A DNA stretch of 64,000 nt from Desulfobacteraceae bacterium (GTDB lineage Bacteria > Desulfobacterota > Desulfobacteria > Desulfobacterales > Desulfosarcinaceae). Shown here piece after piece: positions 34,881 to 43,336 of this stretch. How positions within the stretch are numbered: the stretch's first letter is position 1; the number at the start of each line of letters is the position of its first letter. The stretch lies in assembly GCA_013003715.1 (NCBI GenBank), contig JABDIN010000029.1, forward strand, positions 113,884-177,883. The letters run 5' to 3'. Position numbers and translations under genes: made by a program. The notes beneath the pieces were generated by a model, which saw nothing but the letters and a program-made list of their open reading frames with translations, did no database searches and was not told the DNA's origin.

Positions 34881-35627
34881 TCAGGCCACCTTGCGTTGTT
34901 CCAGAATTTTTCCCCGGGTGCTGATCACGATCTTCGTCAAAGGAATGGATTTCCCGGAGGCTTCCAGCGCCTTTTTAACGATGACCGGCAATCCGGAACA
35001 GCAGGGTACTTCCATTATGGCCGTGGTGATGCTCTTGATACCGGCCTGTTGAAAAACAGCCGCAAATTTGTCGATATATGCCTGGGCATCGTCCAGCTTC
35101 GGGCATCCCATCATCACGGCTTTACCATTTAAAAAATCGCGGTGGAGGGTTGGAAACGCCACCGGCACACAGTCCGCGACCACCAGCAGATCCGCACCTT
35201 TTAAAAACGGGGCTGTGGGGGGAACAAGTGTGATTTGAACCGGCCAGTGTCCGAGGGCGGAACCGGTCTCTTCGAATGCGGCAGGGACGTTGGCCTTCTG
35301 ACAGGCACCGGATGGTGCGAAATCTTGTATTTGCGCCGAAGGACAGCCGCAAGCCATGGTTTGCGGTTCCAGTTCCGCTTCTTTTGTGCCCAGATGTTTT
35401 TCCACTGCGACTTCATCGAAATCATCCGCTTCTCTTTCGATGATGTGAAGCGCATCGTTCGGGCAATCACCTAAACAGGCACCCAGGCCGTCGCATAGAT
35501 TATCCGATAATACCTTGGCTTTTCCGTCGATAATTTGAAGTGCGCCCTCAGCGCAGCTCGGTACGCATTGCCCGCAGCCATCGCAACGTTCTTCGTCTAT
35601 TTCCAATATTTTTCGATATACCTTCAT
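34881..35627 (-). CDS. 4Fe-4S ferredoxin-domain protein in the hcp block
   Basis: The protein has 248 residues. Residues ~12-65 are a bacterial ferredoxin domain. The first cluster motif is CDGCGQCVPSC; the second reads CDGLGACLGDCP, where the second cysteine of CxxC is replaced by leucine, the normal variant in this family. A cysteine-rich segment (CGCPSAQ) follows, and a C-terminal ~140-residue domain (PVQITLVPPTAPFLKGADLLVVADCVPVAFP, AVMMGCPKLDD, EVPCCSGLP) may bind further clusters. It probably supplies electrons to redox enzymes such as Hcp. An FNR-like palindrome lies 131 bp upstream of the start. Confidence 0.88.
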   Translation of the reverse strand: MKVYRKILEIDEERCDGCGQCVPSCAEGALQIIDGKAKVLSDNLCDGLGACLGDCPNDALHIIEREADDFDEVAVEKHLGTKEAELEPQTMACGCPSAQIQDFAPSGACQKANVPAAFEETGSALGHWPVQITLVPPTAPFLKGADLLVVADCVPVAFPTLHRDFLNGKAVMMGCPKLDDAQAYIDKFAAVFQQAGIKSITTAIMEVPCCSGLPVIVKKALEASGKSIPLTKIVISTRGKILEQRKVA

Positions 35628-35757
35628 GGGTGCCTCCTTGGTTGACTCAATGATGAATAGGTTAATGGGCGATATCGTCTGTGGTGCCCGACTTTGTCCG
35701 CGTAAAAACAGCGGTCATGCTTAATCAACCTATTAACTCATGGGCCAAGATCGTGCA

Positions 35758-35771
35758 TTGACTTAGATCAA
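35758..35771. promoter_or_regulatory. FNR/HcpR-like operator palindrome
   Basis: TTGAC-N4-ATCAA lies 131 bp upstream of the Fe-S protein start and overlaps the stop of the HD gene. The half-sites resemble the site upstream of hcp (38396-38409), TTGAC-N4-GTCAA. It is a candidate binding site for the Crp/Fnr-type regulator encoded at 38934. Confidence 0.5.
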
Positions 35772-36512
35772 AAGCTGACTCTTTTGTGACAACAATATCT
35801 CTTCGGCCAGGTCTTTCCCCGGTTCCGTCAGAAAATCGGTCTCGATCCGCGCACTCAACCGGTCCCTATCGATGTCCGCCGTCTTCAGCGAGTCTTCAAT
35901 ATTGACCAGCAAATCCGCATCATAAACCAGTTTAAATTCCAGGGATGCCGCCGCCTCGGGCCGATGATGGTTGGCGACAATACCGCATACGGCCTCGATC
36001 AGTTTCTCACCGGCACCAAGCTTCATCAGGATTTCCTCAGCCGGAACCACCCCTTCGGTCCCATGGTCCACATCCGTGCGGCCCGGATACTTTTCTTCCA
36101 TCACTTTTATGCCGACATCATGCAGATAGGCGGCGGCCAGTACAACGGCCAGATTTGCCTTGGCATTCTTGCCCAGGCGTTCTGCATACCGGGCCACACG
36201 CGTGGCATGCCCGATCCGGTGAAAGTCGGTGCGGAAATAGCGTTTCATTTCAATGGCCACCCGGTCTTTCAACAGGTCTTCTTTCTGGGCAAGCAGTTCC
36301 GCAGGCATTGTACCGAGGCATTGTTCCGCATACTGGCAATACGCCGCACAACCGAAATCCATCTTCGGATTGACAAATCGGTGCCCGCAATGACCGCACT
36401 TGCGGCTGGTGTCGTCTTTGAAAAACTCGACATTTTTATGGCATTGGGGACAATCGACCTCGAAAATGGCACCAGGCGTCCAGTATTGTGTGTCTTGTCC
36501 AGGACATTTCAT
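35763..36512 (-). CDS. HD-domain phosphohydrolase with N-terminal zinc ribbon
   Basis: The protein has 249 residues. Residues ~15-45 contain a zinc ribbon (CPQCHKNVEFF, then CGHCG), followed by a short cysteine-rich segment (CAAYCQYAEQC). The HD domain then runs from ~100: a histidine in FHRIGHATRVARYAERLG, the HD pair in AAAYLHDVG, and an HH in IVANHHRPEA, with conserved aspartates in VYDADLLVNIEDSL. HD proteins hydrolyse phosphate esters, often of nucleotides or cyclic dinucleotides; the substrate here is unknown. It lies between hcp and the Fe-S protein gene on the same strand and may share their regulation. Confidence 0.9.
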   Translation of the reverse strand: MKCPGQDTQYWTPGAIFEVDCPQCHKNVEFFKDDTSRKCGHCGHRFVNPKMDFGCAAYCQYAEQCLGTMPAELLAQKEDLLKDRVAIEMKRYFRTDFHRIGHATRVARYAERLGKNAKANLAVVLAAAYLHDVGIKVMEEKYPGRTDVDHGTEGVVPAEEILMKLGAGEKLIEAVCGIVANHHRPEAAASLEFKLVYDADLLVNIEDSLKTADIDRDRLSARIETDFLTEPGKDLAEEILLSQKSQLLI

Positions 36513-36570
36513 ATCTCACGCTCCTCCCGATCCGGTTATCGCCATCCGGGCCTTTTTCACGGCAGGATTA

Positions 36571-36597
36571 CCGCTCCCGTGACCTTCACGGGAGCGG
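36571..36597 (-). terminator. Strong hairpin downstream of hcp
   Basis: CCGCTCCCGTGA (36571-36582) and TCACGGGAGCGG (36586-36597) form a perfect 12-bp stem with a 3-nt loop, 73 bp after the hcp stop. No U-tract on the minus strand, so it may reduce readthrough into the HD gene or protect the 3' end. Confidence 0.5.
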
Positions 36598-36669
36598 ATC
36601 GGATTGCTCATCCTTGTGGTCCTGCCGGATCGATGAATAACCTTCAACCAACTGAGCTGCTCATTTCTA

Positions 36670-38298
36670 TCAACCCAGGATGGCTTTCAGATCATCATCG
36701 GGGGTGGAGATCGGCATAATATTGAAATTCTCCACCAGTACATTCAACACATTCGGGGTGATAAACGCGGGCAGTGTGGGCCCCAGACGGATATCCTTGA
36801 TGCCGAGGTGGAGTAGGGTCAGCAGAATCACACAGGCCTTCTGCTCATACCAGGACAATACCATGGAAAGCGGCAGATCATTTACATCGCATTCAAAGGC
36901 ACCGGCCAGGGCAACGGCGATTTGAATGGCTGAATAGGCATCGTTGCATTGCCCCACATCCAACAGCCGGGGGATGCCGCCGATATCGCCAAGGTCCTTA
37001 TCGAAAAACCGGAATTTTCCGCATGCCAGCGTCAGCACGACACAATCCTCCGGTACCTTCTCCACAAACTCGGTGTAATAGTTCCGTCCGGTTTTGGCAC
37101 CGTCGCAGCCGCCCACCAGAAAGAAATGACGGATGGCTTTATTCTTGACGGCCTCGATCACCGTGGGTGCAACGCCCATAACGGCGTTCCGGGCAAATCC
37201 CACCATGACACTCTTGCCGTCCTGATCTTCGGTGAATCCCGGCATTTCAAGCGCCTTGTTGATCAACGGTGTAAAATCCTTATTGGAAACATGAGCCAGG
37301 CCAGGCCAGCCCACCAGTCCGGTGGTGTAAATATTGTCCGCATATGAATCACGGGGTTTTTGAATACAATTGGTGGTCATGAGAATGGCGCCGGGGAAGG
37401 CATCGAACTCCTTGGCCTGGTTCTGCCACGCAGTGCCGTAATGCCCATAAAAATGGGGATACTTTTTCAATCCCGGATAACCATGGCAGGGAAGCATTTC
37501 GCCGTGGGTATAGACATTGATGCCTTTACCCTCGGATTGTTTCAGAATCTCCTCGAGATCCTTCAAATCGTGTCCGGAAACTAGTATGGCTTTGCCTTTT
37601 TTGGCACCCAGGGGAACCGATGTGGGCACGGGGTGACCGTAGGTTCCGGTATTCCCGGCATCCAGCAATTCCATGGCCCGCAGATTCACTTCACCACACT
37701 TCAAGGCCAGGCCGACAAAATCGTTCACACCCAGGTCCTTATTCACCGTGGCGGCCATGGCCTCATGAATAAACTGATATACGGCATCGTCCTCTTGCCC
37801 CAGCAGGGCGGCGTGATCCGCATAGGCTGCCAGTCCCTTCACACCATAAATCAAAAGCTCGCGGAGGGATCGTATATCGGGATCAACACCCGGGTCTGCA
37901 TTGATGGCGACTTTTTCACCGTCCGCGACCAGGGCATCGATGCCACCGGATGGTTTATAGTTGGCGGCGTCATGGGTGAAATCGGTATTCCCGCCTTCAG
38001 CGCCGACTTTTTCCTTGAGTTCATCGCGCAAAGCGACCCCTTGCTGAATAAGGGTGACGAACCGGTCCGGATCAAAGTCCACATTGGTAAGGGTGGAAAA
38101 TATGGCCTCACGGGTGAATTTATTCACCTGCGGGACCTTGACACCCGATTTGCCGCCCTCTACAGCATAGAGTGACATCCCTTTGACGATGTGGAGCAGC
38201 AGGTCCTGCAGCGCAGCCACATCCGGCTGTTTCCCACAGACACCTATTTTCGTGCATGCTTCACCTTTGGAAGTTTGTTCGCATTGAAAACAAAACAT
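36670..38298 (-). CDS. hcp: Hybrid-cluster protein (Hcp, hydroxylamine/NO reductase)
   Basis: The protein has 542 residues, typical of class I Hcp. The N-terminal cluster motif is CFQC(x8)C(x5)C (residues ~3-21), the strict-anaerobe form with a 4Fe-4S cluster. The hybrid cluster ligands lie further on, in TTNCIQKP, GGCDGAKTGRNYYTEF, VLTLACGKFRF and the GQCNDAYSAIQIA region. Hcp reduces hydroxylamine and nitric oxide and is induced by nitrosative stress. The divergent Crp/Fnr gene at 38934 and the TTGAC-N4-GTCAA palindrome at 38396 fit HcpR control. An AAGGAGGCG ribosome-binding site precedes the ATG at 38298. Confidence 0.97.
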   Translation of the reverse strand: MFCFQCEQTSKGEACTKIGVCGKQPDVAALQDLLLHIVKGMSLYAVEGGKSGVKVPQVNKFTREAIFSTLTNVDFDPDRFVTLIQQGVALRDELKEKVGAEGGNTDFTHDAANYKPSGGIDALVADGEKVAINADPGVDPDIRSLRELLIYGVKGLAAYADHAALLGQEDDAVYQFIHEAMAATVNKDLGVNDFVGLALKCGEVNLRAMELLDAGNTGTYGHPVPTSVPLGAKKGKAILVSGHDLKDLEEILKQSEGKGINVYTHGEMLPCHGYPGLKKYPHFYGHYGTAWQNQAKEFDAFPGAILMTTNCIQKPRDSYADNIYTTGLVGWPGLAHVSNKDFTPLINKALEMPGFTEDQDGKSVMVGFARNAVMGVAPTVIEAVKNKAIRHFFLVGGCDGAKTGRNYYTEFVEKVPEDCVVLTLACGKFRFFDKDLGDIGGIPRLLDVGQCNDAYSAIQIAVALAGAFECDVNDLPLSMVLSWYEQKACVILLTLLHLGIKDIRLGPTLPAFITPNVLNVLVENFNIMPISTPDDDLKAILG

Positions 38299-38395
38299 AT
38301 TACGCCTCCTTGTGTATTGTTAGTATTTAATTTTCTGATCAAAAACATTTTCGCGTTGTTGATACCGGTTTTAATCCATTGCGGCGCCAATCACC

Positions 38396-38409
38396 TTGAC
38401 TTATGTCAA
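38396..38409. promoter_or_regulatory. Perfect HcpR-type operator palindrome upstream of hcp
   Basis: TTGAC-TTAT-GTCAA is a perfect FNR-family palindrome 98 bp before the hcp start codon, on the side of the divergent Crp/Fnr gene. It matches the TTGAC-type half-sites known for HcpR in Desulfovibrio relatives. Confidence 0.7.
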
Positions 38410-38768
38410 AGGATACACTTTTTAACGATATGCGCTGAATAGCTCCCCATTACCGGATTGACATTTGTGAATATAGCCACCCTTCCACGCTTGTACATAA
38501 CCCATCCGGCAAATTATAAGGTGCCGGCACGAGCGCGCGGCGGACTTGCCTGTTGACTCGGCCGCCGTCATGATGCAAACTGCCCGGAATGATTCCAAGT
38601 TGCACGAAAAGACAAGGCCTTCCATAGGATAGAAAGAGCGGTGCAGGTGCCAACTGACCTCCATTCAACTGAGGACGGTTGATCACCCTGTTGACCCAGC
38701 CGATGAACACGATATGCTGTCGAATTCAACGTTGAAGGATATCACCGGAAATTTGAATAACACTTAGA
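38410..38768. other. Intergenic stretch, no confident gene
   Basis: About 360 bp between the hcp operator and the hairpin repeat. Two overlapping minus-strand frames of about 80 codons (38422-38664 and 38450-38710) are open, but neither has a ribosome-binding site or recognisable family. It could be a decayed gene or element. Confidence 0.45.
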
Positions 38769-38906
38769 AGCCATCTCAAAAAAAAGATTTTGGTTCAAGA
38801 TCAAGGCGGAACCGACTTTCACCCCGCAGGAATACTGTAGTATTTCGAGGAGTTGAAAGGAGGCTCCAACGCCGATATTGGGCCAAAAGACTTTTCTGAG
38901 ATAGCT
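38769..38906. repeat. 138-bp imperfect palindromic element upstream of the Crp/Fnr gene
   Basis: The ends AGCCATCTCA (38769-38778) and TGAGATAGCT (38897-38906) are inverted repeats with one mismatch. Pairing continues inward with a few mismatches: TTTTGG/CCAAAA next to the ends, then AAGGCGGAACC/GGCTCCAACGCC, then CTTTCACCCC/GGAGTTGAAAG, around a central AATACTGTAGTATT. The whole region would fold into one long hairpin. It ends 28 bp before the start of the regulator gene, so it lies in its promoter or leader. It resembles a MITE or REP element. Confidence 0.65.
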
Positions 38907-38933
38907 TATAGTCAGATTCAGCGAGTGTGAAGA

Positions 38934-39623
38934 ATGGAAAAAATATTAAGTATCATCGCTTCGATCCCGTTGTTTAACGGGCTCTCTCCGGAGCATTTAC
39001 AGGATCTGCGAAACATCTCCGTGGACAAGTTTTACGGTAAGGGCAAAAGCGTATTCATGGAAGGTGATGAATGTATCGGTTTTTTCATCCTGGCTTCCGG
39101 TAAAGTTAAAATTTTTAAATTGTCTCCGGACGGGAAAGAGAAGATTTTACATATTTTCGGTCCCGGAAACCCTTTTGGTGAAGTTCCGGTGTTTTCCGGT
39201 GGCCGATTTCCGGCAAATGCCGAAACCATCGTAAAGAGCCATCTGATCTTTTTCCCAAGGCCGGCGTTCATTGATCTGCTGAAGAAACAACCCTCCCTTT
39301 CCATTAATATGATCGCCATCCTGTCCAACCGGCTCCGGGAATTCACGACTCAGATAGAGAATTTGAGCCTGAAGGAAGTGCCTGGCCGCCTCGCGTCATA
39401 CTTATTGTTTTTGATCTCGGAACAAGGTCGTGAGGATGTCGTGACGCTACCCATATCAAAGGGCCAACTGGCGAGTCTCCTGGGCACCATTCCGGAGACC
39501 CTTTCCCGCATACTGACCAAAATGTCTGCACAGCAGTTGATCCGCGTGAATGGCCGGGAGATCATATTATCCGACCTGCCCGGTTTACAGGAGCTGTCGG
39601 AAAGCGGTAGGCTGGCGGAGTAG
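38934..39623 (+). CDS. Crp/Fnr-family regulator, probable HcpR
   Basis: The protein has 229 residues. A cyclic-nucleotide-binding-type sensor domain covers ~1-120 (SIPLFNGLSPEHLQDLR, GKSVFMEGDECIGFFILASGKVKIF, FGPGNPFGEVPVFSGG). A long dimer helix follows, then a winged HTH whose recognition helix lies in LASLLGTIPETLSRILTKM. No FNR-type N-terminal cysteines are present, so it does not carry an FNR 4Fe-4S cluster; HcpR-type proteins sense NO through haem or another route. It is divergent from hcp, and the TTGAC-N4-GTCAA palindrome lies between the genes. The name HcpR is inferred from context. Confidence 0.88.
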   Translation: MEKILSIIASIPLFNGLSPEHLQDLRNISVDKFYGKGKSVFMEGDECIGFFILASGKVKIFKLSPDGKEKILHIFGPGNPFGEVPVFSGGRFPANAETIVKSHLIFFPRPAFIDLLKKQPSLSINMIAILSNRLREFTTQIENLSLKEVPGRLASYLLFLISEQGREDVVTLPISKGQLASLLGTIPETLSRILTKMSAQQLIRVNGREIILSDLPGLQELSESGRLAE

Positions 39624-39666
39624 TGGGTACTGCATAGCGGACAAGAAGCAATTCAAAAACCCCATC

Positions 39667-39689
39667 TGCGGTGACGTCCGGTCACCGCA
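39667..39689. terminator. Hairpin between convergent genes
   Basis: TGCGGTGAC (39667-39675) pairs perfectly with GTCACCGCA (39681-39689) around a 5-nt loop, between the regulator and rubrerythrin-like genes. It is symmetric and could serve both transcripts; no T-tract. Confidence 0.5.
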
Positions 39690-39718
39690 GAATACGACCA
39701 ATCACTAACCGCGTTGAC

Positions 39719-40192
39719 TTATTTTAAGGCCGCCAGCTTATTGCTGAGCAATTTTATATGGGCCATCTCTTCTTTAATGATACTATCCAATCGTTCTTTT
39801 CCCATTTTTTCAGGCACGGCCTCTCTCATGCCGAGATAGAAAACAATGGAATCCTTTTCAGCGGTAACGGCATCCTTAAGAATTGCTTTCAGAGAAGAAG
39901 TGTCGATCTTTTTCTCAAAAAAAACACGTGTATCGGCAAGCGCTTTCAGATACTGGGCCGCTTCACCGGTAGGATCAAATACGGTTTGCTGTTTTTCCAG
40001 GTTGGTGAGCTCGGTCCGCATTTCCGAGAATGTCTTCTCATGATCATCTTCCATGGCCGCCAGGCCAGAGAGCAGGTCTTTTGCCTTTTCATCACTCACG
40101 GCATCTGCGGCCGTTCGATAAAACTGCGCCCCATTCTTTTCGAGCTGCTCGGCAATTTCAAAAATGTCATCTGCGTTAAAGTCATACATCAT
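39719..40192 (-). CDS. Rubrerythrin-like ferritin-family diiron protein
   Basis: The protein has 157 residues from the ATG at 40192, which follows AAAGGA; a GTG start at 40213 is also possible. It is a four-helix ferritin-like protein: IAEQLEKNGAQFYRTAA, LAAMEDDHEKTF (ExxH pair), AVTAEKDSIVFYLGM and IIKEEMAHIKLL (ExxH pair). The C-terminal rubredoxin domain of full rubrerythrin is absent. The diiron site would reduce peroxide in anaerobes, with electrons from a separate rubredoxin, for example that at 2213-2374. It is near the hcp block, consistent with a shared stress response. Confidence 0.9.
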   Translation of the reverse strand: MMYDFNADDIFEIAEQLEKNGAQFYRTAADAVSDEKAKDLLSGLAAMEDDHEKTFSEMRTELTNLEKQQTVFDPTGEAAQYLKALADTRVFFEKKIDTSSLKAILKDAVTAEKDSIVFYLGMREAVPEKMGKERLDSIIKEEMAHIKLLSNKLAALK

Positions 40193-40398
40193 GGTTAAAA
40201 GAATCCTTTCCACTATTGAAGTTTTGTGGACACCGGAGTGTCAATTTCTCCGTTTGACCTGATATCGTTTGCCTCATGTTTAAAACGGTTCCATGGGACA
40301 TCATATATGACACTTTCGTATCGGAATGCAGGCCATGGACGGACTATATCCGGTATTGCAGGGATTGTAAAGATACCCAATGAAACGCCGGTATCTAC

Positions 40399-40608
40399 CT
40401 ATTTCGTCTTCATTTTGCAGGCCTCATCCCATTCCGGGCAGGCCGACGCCATGGGCGAACTGTATTTCAGCATGCATTCACCACACTCCATATGAACATT
40501 GGCCACATCACCATACTTTTCCTTGATCTCTTCTTCGGATAAATGGGCTACTGCGCTGCACCCGCACTGGGGGCATGAACTCTCGACTTTAAAACGTTTT
40601 TTTGCCAT
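40399..40608 (-). CDS. Small zinc-ribbon protein
   Basis: From the ATG at 40608 the protein has 69 residues; AAGGAGGATGCC precedes it, and the 47 upstream residues of the longer frame are not protein-like. Two CxxC pairs (CPQCGCS and CGECML) frame a small metal site, with a further cysteine near the end (ACPEW). The start MAKKRFKVES is basic. Single zinc ribbons of this kind often act as nucleic-acid or protein adaptors. It lies upstream of the rubrerythrin-like gene on the same strand, with a ~200-bp gap. No family name recognised. Confidence 0.75.
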   Translation of the reverse strand: MAKKRFKVESSCPQCGCSAVAHLSEEEIKEKYGDVANVHMECGECMLKYSSPMASACPEWDEACKMKTK

Positions 40609-40908
40609 TGGCATCCTCCTTGTACCTGTTGAATACTGGTGAACAAATGAAATATTAATCCGGCAACTAAATAGGTGAAGTGACGTATCGCTGATTCGCG
40701 TAATGAGTTTCCGGCGGAACGTGCCGGAGACAAGCCTTCTTGCAGCCACCGCCTCCCATAAACCAGAAATACGCGCTTTGCGTATTTATCCGCCGGAGCA
40801 ATAATTGCGTTTTTCCTGTTCTATGGTTCTCCTTCGGGCCTATGTCAGGTGGCATTATCAATGGATTGTTCAGCACCACCACTGTGACTCGAGGTGTGTG
40901 GACCCCGG

Positions 40909-42288
40909 TCAGGGCACCATTGATCCACCCAGCAGTTGATGGATCTCTTGTTCGGGCAATACCTTTTCCTCCAGGGCCACCTGCCGGATAGTTTTCCCGG
41001 AGGCGTAGGCTTTTTTGGCCAGATCCGCGGCTTTATCATATCCGAGGCGCGGTACGAATGCCGTAACCAGTGCCATGCTTTTTTCGATGTACTCACCACA
41101 GACCTGATCATCCGCCTCAAGACCGGCAATGCAATTTCGAGCGAAATTGTGCACGGAAACGCTCAACAATTCGATGGACTGGAGCAGATTATAGGCCAGG
41201 ACCGGCATGGTCACGTTCAGTTCCAGGGTACCGGATTGGCCGCACAGGGTAATGGTCGTGTCGTTGCCGATCACCTGGTAGGCGGCCTGGATAACGGACT
41301 CCGGTATCACCGGATTCACCTTGCCCGGCATGATGGACGAACCGGGTTGAAGCGCGGGGAGTTTCAGTTCGCCTATTCCACATCGGGGTCCGGATCCCAA
41401 CAACCTGAGGTCATTGGCCATTTTCACCAAACTGACGGCGACGGTTCTCAGTGCGCCACTGGTGTGCACAGCGGCGTCCTTGGCCGCCTGGGCTTCAAAA
41501 TGATTATGGGCTTCATGAAACTGAAGATCCGTCGTATCCGTAATTTTGCGGATGCACCGCCGGGCAAATTCAGGATGGGTATTCAAGCCGTTTCCAACGG
41601 CTGTGCCACCCAGGGCCAGTTCATTTAAACCCTTCATGGTGCCGGCAATTCGCTCGGCGCCCAATTCCACTTGCCGCGCATACCCGCTGAATTCCTGTCC
41701 CAACGTGATCGGTACGGCATCCTGATGATGGGTTCTACCGATTTTGGGAACAGCGGAAAAAATGATGGCTTTTTCTTCAAATGATTCCCGTAATGTCTTT
41801 AATCCCGGTAAGAGACGGTTGTCGATGGCAATGGCCGCCGCCACATGTATGGTGGTGGGAATGACATCGTTACTGGATTGCCCGAGGTTCACGTGATCAT
41901 TGGGATGAACAGGGGATTTCCCGCCCTTTTGACCGGTGAGGATCTCGTTACTCCGGGCTGCGATCACCTCGTTCATATTCATATTCGTAGAAGTGCCGGA
42001 CCCGGTCTGTAGGATATCCACCACGAACTGGTCATGATGTTCGCCGTCCATAACCTCTTTGGCGGCAGTGACAATGGCCGCGGCCAATTCAGGATCCAGG
42101 AGACCCAGATCGCGGTTCACCTCCGCCGCGCATCGCTTTATCAATGCCAGTGCGGAGATAAACGCCGATGAAAATCTCAGGCCGGTTGCCGGAAAATTAT
42201 CAACTGCACGCTGGGTCTGTGCACCATAATATGCATCACCAGGCACATGAACGGCACCTAAACTGTCTGTCTCTTTCCTGGTTTCCAA
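40909..42288 (-). CDS. fumC: Fumarate hydratase class II
   Basis: The protein has 459 residues, as expected for class II fumarase. Motifs: GSGTSTNMNMNEVIAARS, VHPNDHVNLGQSSND, GRTHHQDAVPITLGQE, and the superfamily signature GSSIMPGKVNPVIPE. The catalytic serine region and the final PEQEIHQLLGGSM are intact. It interconverts fumarate and malate without an iron-sulfur cluster. The start follows a short leader (METRKETDSLGAVHVPGDAYYGAQT), and the family pattern begins at this point. It is followed by the small zinc-ribbon gene 300 bp downstream. Confidence 0.97.
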   Translation of the reverse strand: METRKETDSLGAVHVPGDAYYGAQTQRAVDNFPATGLRFSSAFISALALIKRCAAEVNRDLGLLDPELAAAIVTAAKEVMDGEHHDQFVVDILQTGSGTSTNMNMNEVIAARSNEILTGQKGGKSPVHPNDHVNLGQSSNDVIPTTIHVAAAIAIDNRLLPGLKTLRESFEEKAIIFSAVPKIGRTHHQDAVPITLGQEFSGYARQVELGAERIAGTMKGLNELALGGTAVGNGLNTHPEFARRCIRKITDTTDLQFHEAHNHFEAQAAKDAAVHTSGALRTVAVSLVKMANDLRLLGSGPRCGIGELKLPALQPGSSIMPGKVNPVIPESVIQAAYQVIGNDTTITLCGQSGTLELNVTMPVLAYNLLQSIELLSVSVHNFARNCIAGLEADDQVCGEYIEKSMALVTAFVPRLGYDKAADLAKKAYASGKTIRQVALEEKVLPEQEIHQLLGGSMVP

Positions 42289-42407
42289 ATTTCACCCTTT
42301 TTCCTGCGGCCCGGATTTTTCAGCAAAACACTCCCGACGGAATATCCGGAATGATTCCGGTCTGGGAGCCGGAAACACGAGGGGTGTGATGACCCGCAAC
42401 GCAACCA

Positions 42408-42656
42408 TCACAATCGTGTAATATTATCCTTGAGTTGGGCGATTTCTATTCCCAGGCTGACACATTGCTTGCCCGCCAGGCATAACTCCGCATCGCCCTC
42501 CTCCAGAAAAGTTTTCAGCACATGGTTGTCCTTTTTCAGATCAACGATCCAGCGTTTCTGGTTTTCATCGAAATCGACGTTTACATCTATCCCACAGGCC
42601 CCGACATCGGGGTATATTTCCACGATTTTTTCACATAATGTCTCTTTATCGATCAT
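42408..42656 (-). CDS. Small acidic hypothetical protein
   Basis: From the ATG at 42656 the protein has 82 residues; GAGGAGG lies 10 nt upstream, and another ATG three codons earlier is too close to that site. It has a predicted alpha/beta pattern: LCEKIVEIYPDVG, CGIDVNVDFDENQKRWIVDLKKDNHVLKTFL, DAELCLAGKQCVSLGIEIAQL. Such small proteins resemble TusA-like or YbaB-like folds in size, but no family is claimed. It lies between fumC and the CooT gene on the same strand; about 120 bp separates it from fumC. Function unknown. Confidence 0.7.
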   Translation of the reverse strand: MIDKETLCEKIVEIYPDVGACGIDVNVDFDENQKRWIVDLKKDNHVLKTFLEEGDAELCLAGKQCVSLGIEIAQLKDNITRL

Positions 42657-42837
42657 ATTTTCCATTCCTCCTCGACCAGCCTCCATATCGGTGGCTGATC
42701 CCGGCCATATGCCGTTTACCTGTCGCGCAATATAAGCATTATCAAACAATAAGCAAAAATCTCTGGCAAATGGAGGAATCGACCGGCCAAAGGGACGCCG
42801 TGATCGTGTATATTGCATATGGGCTGAAAGCGTTCGA

Positions 42838-43026
42838 TCAGAGCACGGCAAGTACCATTTTTTTCCGGCTGTTATCGAAGGAGACAATCCTGCCCTGGAG
42901 CGTTTTTGTTTCCCCGAAAATATTGATGAGTTTCACCATTTCCCCTTGGGTTTCCACCACATCCACATTCTCCATTATTTTTTCTTCGTTGTTGCTGTTT
43001 AAGACAAATGCATTGATATCACACAT
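42838..43026 (-). CDS. CooT-family nickel-binding protein
   Basis: The protein has 62 residues and starts MCDINAFVLNSNNEEKIMENVDVVE, then VKLINIFGETKTLQGRIVSFD, matching CooT along its whole length. The N-terminal cysteine (Cys2) is the conserved nickel ligand in this family. CooT binds Ni(II) as a homodimer and is linked to maturation of carbon monoxide dehydrogenase in Rhodospirillum; in strict anaerobes without a nearby coo cluster it may serve general nickel handling. GGAG precedes the ATG. Upstream, the region to 43336 holds no gene. Confidence 0.88.
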   Translation of the reverse strand: MCDINAFVLNSNNEEKIMENVDVVETQGEMVKLINIFGETKTLQGRIVSFDNSRKKMVLAVL

Positions 43027-43336
43027 AATAGTTGCTCCAAAAAGGTTTTAGGGATATGTTGCCATGGTACTCCAGCATAGGTATCCTTGGTTTATATACA
43101 CCGGCCACCGCTTTTTCAAGCCCCGTGACTTGACGCAACAGGGCAACCGCATTTGGCATCGGCTTGGATTTTTTAAGTATACAGTTTTTGGAGAAAACGG
43201 TGGTAATGACAAATTTCAAATGGCGGTTCCCCTGTTTGACGTAATCCGTGTGAGCCGTTTTTTCACGTCTTTACGATAACCGTGATAAATGATACGGAAA
43301 AGACGATAAGCACTTGGCATTACAAAGGAGGCGTGA
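43027..43336. other. Intergenic stretch of 310 bp between CooT and the acyl-CoA synthetase
   Basis: It separates divergently transcribed genes and should contain both promoters. Short frames on both strands (about 65-70 codons) are open but lack ribosome-binding sites and family signs. No strong repeat seen. Confidence 0.45.

Noticed and set aside
38422..38710. Two overlapping ~80-codon minus-strand frames near hcp
   Set aside because: No ribosome-binding site and no recognisable protein pattern; kept as a gap note only.
39714..39727. TTGACTTATTTTAA as another HcpR-type site
   Set aside because: Only one half-site matches and the position overlaps the 3' end of the rubrerythrin-like gene.
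40936..41628. A 230-codon plus-strand open frame antisense to fumC
   Set aside because: It overlaps a fully conserved fumarase gene; the open frame is a by-product of the codon usage on the other strand.
43019..43279. Small open frames upstream of the acyl-CoA synthetase
   Set aside because: Overlapping, on both strands, with no ribosome-binding sites or family features.
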